Program-made: the position numbers and the translations under genes
Shown here: piece after piece, positions 24,434 through 29,270 of the stretch
Layout of the letters: the number at the start of each line of letters is the position of its first letter
Numbering within the stretch: the first letter of the stretch is position 1
The notes under the pieces: generated by a model
Databases searched by the model: none
What the model saw: the letters and a program-made list of their open reading frames with translations, nothing else
What the model was told of the DNA's origin: nothing
DNA from: Butyricicoccus_A sp963620595
GTDB taxonomy: Bacteria; Bacillota; Clostridia; Oscillospirales; Butyricicoccaceae
NCBI GenBank assembly: GCA_963620595.1
Contig: CAVFAY010000021.1
Location: 1 to 43,312 of the forward strand
Reading direction: 5' to 3'
DNA: 43,312 bases

Positions 24434-24772
24434 ATGAAGGCGAAGAAAGAGCTGAATATTCAAATTGGTAGTCGTGTTAAAACCGCCAGAGAAGCCATGC
24501 GATATACGCAGGAAAATTTAGCCGAACGGATTGATGTTTCTGTTCAATATATTTCAGATTTAGAACGCGGTGTGGTGGGTGCGTCATTGCCAACAATGAT
24601 TAAGCTATGTCAAGTGCTGCATACATCCAGTGATTTTTTGTTGATGGGAAAAGAAGGTGAAAATGCTGTAGATCATCTCACGGAAAAACTGCGGCATATT
24701 TCCCCAAAACAATTGGAATTGGTGGAACGAGGAATTTCTCTGATGCTGGAAGCGTTAGAACAGAAAGAATAA
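24434..24772 (+). CDS. XRE-family repressor-like regulator
   Basis: 112 residues. Helix-turn-helix at about residues 10-65 (IGSRVKTAREAMRYTQENLA then V-S-V-Q-Y-I-S-D-L-E-R-G), followed by a short helical tail (L-E-L-V-E-R-G-I-S-L-M-L-E-A-L), as in SinR- or element-borne repressors. The start is the ATG at 24434; a longer ORF would begin inside the promoter. It is followed 18 nt later by the toxin-like locus promoter and may be part of the same accessory insertion, though no integrase is present. Confidence 0.85.
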   Translation: MKAKKELNIQIGSRVKTAREAMRYTQENLAERIDVSVQYISDLERGVVGASLPTMIKLCQVLHTSSDFLLMGKEGENAVDHLTEKLRHISPKQLELVERGISLMLEALEQKE

Positions 24773-24789
24773 AGAGCCGCGTATATATG

Positions 24790-24818
24790 TTGACAGTATT
24801 CCAATGATTTGTTATCAT
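24790..24818 (+). promoter_or_regulatory. Promoter of the 28-codon toxin-like ORF
   Basis: TTGACA (24790-24795), 17-bp spacer, TATCAT (24813-24818). RNA start near 24825; the leader begins with a GTCCC-GAAT-GGGAC hairpin. Confidence 0.75.
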
Positions 24819-24881
24819 AATTTTGTCCCGAATGGGACGGAAAAGAGCATTGCATTTATAAACGGATAGGCGGTTTTGCTA

Positions 24882-24899
24882 CATCTCCAAAAGGAGGTG
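24882..24899 (+). promoter_or_regulatory. Shine-Dalgarno-sequestering hairpin
   Basis: CATCTCC (24882-24888), AAAA loop, GGAGGTG (24893-24899): seven pairs with one wobble that bury the ribosome site of the ORF at 24906. Confidence 0.75.
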
Positions 24900-24905
24900 A
24901 TAGTT

Positions 24906-24992
24906 ATGCGAATTACTTTACATATTGGAGCCTTTACGGTGACAATTATTGTCAAGCGCACGCATAAAAGAAACCGCCACTCTGCCAAGTGA
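24906..24992 (+). CDS. 28-residue hydrophobic/cationic peptide, candidate type I toxin
   Basis: Preceded by an extended Shine-Dalgarno AAAGGAGGTGAT, ideal spacing. The peptide has a short hydrophobic stretch (L-H-I-G-A-F-T-V-T-I-I-V) and a strongly basic tail (K-R-T-H-K-R-N-R-H-S-A-K), the composition of small membrane-acting type I toxins, although the hydrophobic part is short for a full membrane span. Its mRNA has a hidden ribosome site, 5'-3' pairing, its own promoter and terminator, and a convergent antisense RNA over its 3' end. I do not recognise the peptide family. Alternatively it could be a non-toxic small protein or a leader peptide, but no gene follows it on the strand. Confidence 0.65.
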   Translation: MRITLHIGAFTVTIIVKRTHKRNRHSAK

Positions 24993-25052
24993 CGGTTTCA
25001 ATTATAAATTGACCTTAACCTGAGCAACCGCTTATCAGCGATGCTCTTTTCT
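24962..25052 (-). ncRNA. Antisense RNA, candidate type I antitoxin
   Basis: Predicted to start near 25052, 7 nt after a consensus -10, and to end at the hairpin 24970-24999 (GAAACCG..CACT / AGTG..CGGTTTC) followed on this strand by TTTTATG. About 90 nt. It covers the last ten or so codons of the small ORF and its 3' untranslated region, as RatA and SR4 do for txpA and bsrG in Bacillus. Its 5' end forms the complement of the toxin mRNA terminator. Confidence 0.65.
25022..25052 (+). terminator. Terminator of the toxin-like mRNA
   Basis: GAGCA/TGCTC with inner CGCT/AGCG (25022-25046), followed by TTTTCTATTTC. Confidence 0.7.
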
Positions 25053-25058
25053 ATTTCT

Positions 25059-25086
25059 ATTATATCGAATCGTGAGTATTTGTCAA
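25059..25086 (-). promoter_or_regulatory. Strong antisense promoter
   Basis: Minus strand TTGACA (25081-25086), 16-bp spacer, TATAAT (25059-25064): both boxes match consensus exactly. Confidence 0.8.
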
Positions 25087-25106
25087 GGTTGCAGATTGGC
25101 TCTTTT

Positions 25107-25703
25107 TCATCGAAACTGAAGAATAATCGCAAAGCCGGTGCTGCCGCCGGAATGCCGATAGTCCTGTGTCACCGTGAGTTTTCCCTGCTTTCGGCCGAGT
25201 ATCACCCACAGCGGTGCATTGCTTTCGTCACCGATAGAGGCTTTGCAGTCAGAAAGCTCAAATTGTCCAAAGCAGCTGCATGCGGAAAGGGCGTCCAGAT
25301 ATTCCTGTGGCATGGTGTAAGTCATATGTACCACGCGGTTGTAATCTGCGTTGCTGCACAGATAAATATCGATGATTGTGCCGACACGGCGAACAATCAG
25401 ACGATATTTCCCGGGTTCTAAATCGGAAAAATCTGCAAGTGGAATCGGTTCTGCCCATTTACGGTTCAAGCAGGTATGCAAAGCGACGGTAGCATGCTGT
25501 GCTTCCTCTTTGACACGGAAGTCGAAACATTTGGTGTCATCGGAAAAGAGCTTGAGAATAGAAGCGGAATCTTGAGTGCTGATATTACTCTTGCCGACAC
25601 GGATTTTCGGCTCTCTGTGTGTATAGAGAACGATAAGAATCAAGACGACAACAACAGCAATGATGAGTAAAATATCTATATTGGGGATTTGAATCTGATC
25701 CAT
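25107..25703 (-). CDS. Membrane-anchored protein of unknown function
   Basis: 198 residues. One N-terminal hydrophobic helix (I-D-I-L-L-I-I-A-V-V-V-V-L-I-L-I-V-L-Y) then a soluble domain of mixed alpha/beta character with several Cys (C-S-C-F-G near the end) and no motif I know. The start is the ATG that begins MDQIQIP, behind GAGAGGAG. The gene ends 20 bp before the antisense promoter of the toxin-like locus. The next gene upstream on the strand ends 58 bp away. Confidence 0.7.
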   Translation of the reverse strand: MDQIQIPNIDILLIIAVVVVLILIVLYTHREPKIRVGKSNISTQDSASILKLFSDDTKCFDFRVKEEAQHATVALHTCLNRKWAEPIPLADFSDLEPGKYRLIVRRVGTIIDIYLCSNADYNRVVHMTYTMPQEYLDALSACSCFGQFELSDCKASIGDESNAPLWVILGRKQGKLTVTQDYRHSGGSTGFAIILQFR

Positions 25704-25761
25704 ATAGTCGGCTCCTCTCAAAAAAGAATAGTTTCAGTATAGCACGCATGTGCGAAAAATG

Positions 25762-26118
25762 CTACCGTTTGGCGGAACGGGAAAATAACTCTCGAAAACC
25801 AAGGATGAGCAGCAAAATGCCAAATCCGCGGTGCAGCCAATCCATGGGCAATAAACCGGCGGCGACAGAAGCGAGCGGAGAGGCAAGGCACCCGGCGAGA
25901 ATACACCAACCGGCGATTTTCTTTTGAATCAAGTGATGACGGATGTGCGAAACCAGTGCTATGGGCGCACAGCACAGAAAATAGAGCAAATTGATGCCCG
26001 CGGCGGTGTATTGCGGCAGATGCTCCATCATGGTCAGCCATAAAATCAGTAAAGAACCGCCGCCGATGCCAAATCCGGAAAGAATACCGGTTATCGCACC
26101 GATGAAAACGCCCATCAT
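25762..26118 (-). CDS. Half-size TSUP (TauE/SafE) membrane protein, second subunit
   Basis: 118 residues with about four membrane helices. It starts M-M-G-V-F-I-G-A-I-T-G-I-L-S-G-F-G-I-G-G-G-S-L, the G-x-x-S-G-x-G-I-G-G-G signature that begins each half of TauE/SafE transporters. The start overlaps the stop of the gene at 26115 by ATGA, showing coupled translation. A frame open much farther upstream (to 26631) is an artefact running across the neighbour. Full TSUP proteins are about 250 residues with both halves fused; here they are separate genes. The substrate (sulfite, sulfonate, other anion) is unknown. Confidence 0.8.
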   Translation of the reverse strand: MMGVFIGAITGILSGFGIGGGSLLILWLTMMEHLPQYTAAGINLLYFLCCAPIALVSHIRHHLIQKKIAGWCILAGCLASPLASVAAGLLPMDWLHRGFGILLLILGFRELFSRSAKR

Positions 26119-26474
26119 AGTAAAAGTACCGCGCGGATACCGCCCCAAAGAAGCAGCAGAGCAAATGCCTTGCGAAGCAGCGGGACAGAAACGCGGGAAA
26201 ACAGCAGACCGGAAAACAATCCTCCAATGGCACCGCCGAGCAGATAGGGCGCAGAAAAGGACAGCGGCAAACTGCCGCTGCGCAGGTAAATCAAAACACT
26301 GACAGCGGACAGGGGAAAGATAACGGCAATAGAGGTGGCAAAGGCTTGTTTTTGCTCCATACCAAGCCAACCGGTAAACAACGGGACGAGAAACAGCCCA
26401 CCGCCGGCGCCGAAAAAACCATTTGCCGCACCGGCGCACGTGCCGATAATCAGACATTTGGTGTGTTCCTGCAT
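26115..26474 (-). CDS. Half-size TSUP (TauE/SafE) membrane protein, first subunit
   Basis: 119 residues, about four membrane helices, with the family motif A-G-A-A-N-G-F-F-G-A-G-G-G-L near the N-terminus and a helix-rich rest. The start is the ATG following AAAGGAG by 6 nt (MQEHTKC); an ATG two codons earlier abuts the site. With its coupled partner it can form a heteromeric exporter equivalent to one TauE/SafE protein. Confidence 0.8.
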   Translation of the reverse strand: MQEHTKCLIIGTCAGAANGFFGAGGGLFLVPLFTGWLGMEQKQAFATSIAVIFPLSAVSVLIYLRSGSLPLSFSAPYLLGGAIGGLFSGLLFSRVSVPLLRKAFALLLLWGGIRAVLLL

Positions 26475-26503
26475 AAGCATCTCCTTTCTGCGGGGATAAC
26501 AAA

Positions 26504-26532
26504 AGGCACATCAGCATAACACTGATGTGCCT
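26504..26532 (-). terminator. Terminator of the EIIA-like gene
   Basis: AGGCACATCAG/CTGATGTGCCT, 7-nt loop, followed on the minus strand by TTTGTT. Confidence 0.85.
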
Positions 26533-26567
26533 GTATTGTTTGCAAAACAATTGTGTTTTATACGCGC

Positions 26568-27023
26568 TTATACCATCGGGCAGGAGCAGGAGAACATGCG
26601 AGTCTTGCCGGTCTCTACATCGCCAGCGCAAACAGAAACTTTCTCAATCGGCAGATTGGTTACGATGCAGGAAAAATCAACGTAGCCGCCCTGTGCCTTG
26701 ATTGCCGTGACATCGCAGGAAAACAGTTCCGTGCCAGTGGTAACTGTCTGACTGGCCTGCACATGCAGGCGGAAATCATGGTGCTGAGCATCCATGTCAG
26801 CAGTGAGCAGCAGTTCAACGTTGTGCTCGCTGTCGAACAAGGTGACAGCATGGTCGGAAACGCGGGTGATAACGCCATTGCACGGAGCAACAACGGTGTT
26901 GTTGGTCGGGAAAATGGCGATGCCCTCGCCGAGAGTACGGTCGCTCAGGCTGTGGTGAACAGCTTCAATCGGAACGCATTTGCCGGTGGCTGGAGCCATA
27001 AAATCAAACGTAGCAGTAGTCAT
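26568..27023 (-). CDS. EIIA-Glc-like PTS protein lacking the phosphorylated histidine
   Basis: 151 residues with the whole PTS_EIIA_1 fold: F-M-A-P-A-T-G-K, GEGIAIFPTNNTVVAPCNG, then S-D-H-A-V-T. His58 matches the supporting active-site His75 of E. coli EIIA-Glc, but the site of the phosphorylated His90 (usually V-H-F-G-I-D) reads L-L-T-A-D-M-D, with Thr74 at that place. It ends in an unusual C-S-C-P motif. It stands alone with no IIBC component. It cannot act as a normal phosphocarrier if the alignment holds, so a regulatory or binding role is more likely. AAAGGAG is 10 nt before the ATG. Confidence 0.82.
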   Translation of the reverse strand: MTTATFDFMAPATGKCVPIEAVHHSLSDRTLGEGIAIFPTNNTVVAPCNGVITRVSDHAVTLFDSEHNVELLLTADMDAQHHDFRLHVQASQTVTTGTELFSCDVTAIKAQGGYVDFSCIVTNLPIEKVSVCAGDVETGKTRMFSCSCPMV

Positions 27024-27066
27024 TATGAATCTTCTCCTTTAGAAGAAATGTGAAATATCCTCGAGA

Positions 27067-27086
27067 TATGGAATCGTTTTTCCATA
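27067..27086. repeat. Inverted repeat upstream of the EIIA-like gene
   Basis: TATGGAA/TTCCATA, 6-bp spacer, 44 bp before the start codon. Leader hairpin or operator; no clear promoter is visible for this gene. Confidence 0.5.
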
Positions 27087-27147
27087 CACCCCTTTTTTGG
27101 TGCACGAATAGTTTCGCACATTTCTTTCACAGATGCAATAGGCGGTT

Positions 27148-27175
27148 TTGACAAAGAAAAATGCTTTGGTAGAAT
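27148..27175 (+). promoter_or_regulatory. Plus-strand promoter-like sequence with no plus-strand gene
   Basis: TTGACA (27148-27153), 16-bp spacer, TAGAAT (27170-27175). Transcription would run antisense into the gene at 27316. The rest of the 27024-27315 gap holds the terminator at 27281 and nothing else I can identify. Confidence 0.4.
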
Positions 27176-27280
27176 TGTCTGTTGTTATCCTGAACAACTT
27201 GGTGAAATGTTACAAAAAAGCAGTGGAATTATGATTGATTTACACAAAATAACAGTAAAAAAATTGTGCAGAAACACAAA

Positions 27281-27306
27281 GTCCCTTCTCCGTGCAGAGA
27301 AGGGAC
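27281..27306 (-). terminator. Terminator of the prfB transcript
   Basis: GTCCCTTCTC/GAGAAGGGAC, 6-nt loop, followed on the minus strand by TTTGTGTTT. Confidence 0.85.
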
Positions 27307-27315
27307 AAACGGGGA

Positions 27316-27915
27316 TTATTTTGCGTTGAAAATAGAGCTCAAGCTGTCTCCGGAAAAAGAATCCAGCGCGGTTTCTAACTGCTTGGCGCTGTCAGGAAGC
27401 GTGATGTCAGAATTTTCTGATAAAACGGTGATGCCCGCTTTGACTTCGTCAAAAGCGGATACCGCATCCGGCAGCATGTCGATGAGTGTATCACGCAGAG
27501 CTGCATTGGTTGTTGAAGAATCATCCAGCATATCATTTAATGTATCAGACATCGTGCGATAGGATGCAGCTGCTTTTTTGAAGTGCGTCTGCGCTTCGGT
27601 GAGTTCATCCGGTGCTTGTACAGACGCGAGGGTGTCAATCGGTGCGGACGCGGCATCTATCGTGGAACGTAGGATAATACGATCATCAGTGCCAGAGGCC
27701 CTTTGCTTTGCCATATTCTGAAATAGATCAGTTTCTATCTGATACAAATCGTTGAAAGCATCTGTCAAATCTTCCGTATATTGGGTAAGCAGCTGCTGAC
27801 GCTTCAGTTCGGCTTGATATGCGCGCCATTTACTGATGCCTGCCATACAGCAGATACCGATAATGGCAATGCAGACAAAACACAGCGAAATGCTCAGAGT
27901 TTGTTTCTTGTTCAC
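27316..27915 (-). CDS. Anchored helical protein of unknown function
   Basis: 199 residues. An N-terminal membrane helix (I-S-L-C-F-V-C-I-A-I-I-G-I-C-C-M-A-G-I) then an almost entirely helical, acidic exported region with no recognised motif. The start is GTG, 3 nt after the prfB stop, with only a weak ribosome site, suggesting translation by re-initiation after prfB. Orientation is probably outside the cell. I cannot name a family. Confidence 0.65.
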   Translation of the reverse strand: MNKKQTLSISLCFVCIAIIGICCMAGISKWRAYQAELKRQQLLTQYTEDLTDAFNDLYQIETDLFQNMAKQRASGTDDRIILRSTIDAASAPIDTLASVQAPDELTEAQTHFKKAAASYRTMSDTLNDMLDDSSTTNAALRDTLIDMLPDAVSAFDEVKAGITVLSENSDITLPDSAKQLETALDSFSGDSLSSIFNAK

Positions 27916-27918
27916 GAT

Positions 27919-29046
27919 TTACTTGGTTTTCAGCTCGCCGGTTGCCTGAGCAGTCAGATAAGCGGTGATAAAGCCGTCGATATCACCGTCCATAACTGCA
28001 TCAATGTTGCTGTTTTCAAATCCGGTGCGGGTGTCCTTTGCCAGTGTATACGGCATAAAGACGTAAGAACGAATCTGGCTGCCCCATTCGATCTTTTTCT
28101 GGTCACCCTTGATGTCAGAAATCTTGTCCAGATGCTCGCGTTCCTTAATTTCAACCAGCTTGGCGCGCAGCATTTTCATACAGTTGTCGCGGTTCTGGAA
28201 CTGGCTTCGTTCGGTCTGGCAGCTGACAACGATGCCGGTCGGCTTGTGTGTCAGACGAACAGCAGATGAAGTTTTATTGATGTGCTGACCACCTGCACCG
28301 GAAGAACGGAATACTTGCATGTCGATGTCCTCAGGGCGGATTTCTACTTCTGTATCATCATCAATCTCCGGCATTACTTCCACTGCAGAGAATGAAGTGT
28401 GACGGCGTCCGGACGAGTCAAATGGAGAGATACGAACCAGACGATGCACACCGGATTCACTCTTGAGGAAGCCGTATGCATTTTCGCCTTCAATCAGAAT
28501 GGATGCGGATTTCAGACCGGCGTCATCGCCTTCCAGATAGTCCAGAATCTTATAGCTAAAGCCGTGGCGCTCCGTCCAGCGGGTGTACATGCGGTACAGC
28601 ATATCGCACCAATCCTGTGCTTCAGTACCACCTGCACCGGCGTGGAACGACAAAATCGCATTGTTTGCATCGTACTCGCCGAGCAGCAGGGTAGCCAGCT
28701 TGCGGCGCTCCAGCTCATCGCTGAGTGCATCGTATCCTTCGCGCAGCTCGTCGATCATGGAGTCATCGTCCATTTCGATGGCGAGATCGCACAGGGTCAG
28801 CAGGTCTTCCTGCTGGCTGCACAGGGTGTGATAGCCTTCAATTTCGTCTTTCAGTGCCTTGGTGCGCTGTAAAATTTTCTGAGACTTTTCCATATCGTCC
28901 CAGAAGCCCGGCTCAGAGGCACGGTTTTCCAGTTCTTCTACTTCCTCAGCAGCGTGCTCCAAATCATATGCCTGTCCCAAATCCTCGATGGACGGCTTGA
29001 GATCGTGCAGCTTCTGACGGTATTCTTCAAATTCGATGAGTGCCAA
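27919..29046 (-). CDS. prfB: Peptide chain release factor 2
   Basis: 375 residues. Reads UGA and UAA stops. The SPF stop-recognition motif (near residue 206, V-R-I-S-P-F-D) and the GGQ catalytic motif (near 250, GAGGQHINK) are present. The reading frame is continuous: the in-frame UGA and +1 frameshift that autoregulate prfB in many bacteria at about codon 26 are absent. The start is TTG with GAGGAG 8 nt upstream. Divergent from secA, a common pairing. Confidence 0.97.
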   Translation of the reverse strand: MALIEFEEYRQKLHDLKPSIEDLGQAYDLEHAAEEVEELENRASEPGFWDDMEKSQKILQRTKALKDEIEGYHTLCSQQEDLLTLCDLAIEMDDDSMIDELREGYDALSDELERRKLATLLLGEYDANNAILSFHAGAGGTEAQDWCDMLYRMYTRWTERHGFSYKILDYLEGDDAGLKSASILIEGENAYGFLKSESGVHRLVRISPFDSSGRRHTSFSAVEVMPEIDDDTEVEIRPEDIDMQVFRSSGAGGQHINKTSSAVRLTHKPTGIVVSCQTERSQFQNRDNCMKMLRAKLVEIKEREHLDKISDIKGDQKKIEWGSQIRSYVFMPYTLAKDTRTGFENSNIDAVMDGDIDGFITAYLTAQATGELKTK

Positions 29047-29092
29047 AATAAATTCTCCTCACAAATAAAAAATCATATGTTCTTAACTTTAT

Positions 29093-29121
29093 ATTATAGT
29101 GAAAGCAGGGGAAGAAGTAAA
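29093..29121 (-). promoter_or_regulatory. Promoter of prfB
   Basis: Minus strand TTTACT (29116-29121), 17-bp spacer, TATAAT (29093-29098). Confidence 0.6.
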
Positions 29122-29190
29122 GAATTTTTTATGTTGCAGGACAAAATACGGTTTATTCACAAAAATTTAGTTTTTCTTACTGATGATTTG

Positions 29191-29199
29191 TGTTATAAT
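29191..29199 (+). promoter_or_regulatory. Extended -10 promoter of secA
   Basis: TGT followed by TATAAT; the T-rich segment upstream gives a poor -35, as extended -10 promoters allow. Confidence 0.6.
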
Positions 29200-29270
29200 G
29201 CAAAGTGAGTGGCTGGGCAAGTGCGCAAAGACAAACTTTTCTGGTCAGATTTTAGAGAGGAACTTGATTC

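Larger units (their letters stand above)
24840..25051. repeat. Long-range inverted repeat bracketing the toxin-like ORF
   Basis: GAAAAGAGCATTGC (24840-24853) in the leader is complementary, with one G-U pair, to GCGATGCTCTTTTC (25038-25051) at the transcript end, so the mRNA can close on itself over 14 bp. A second pair links GGCGGTTT (24869-24876) with AAACCGCC (24971-24978). Confidence 0.75.

Noticed and set aside
24434..25052. Prophage or conjugative element
   Set aside because: One repressor-like gene and a small RNA locus only; no integrase, structural or transfer gene and no visible att repeats.
26119..26631. N-terminal part of a 289-codon frame upstream of the second TSUP half gene
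   Set aside because: It is a wrong-frame reading of the first half gene; the ATGA overlap gives the true start.
24866..27150. Identical ATAGGCGGTTTTG in the toxin leader (24866) and at 27138
   Set aside because: A 13-base match by chance is expected in a window of this size; contexts differ.
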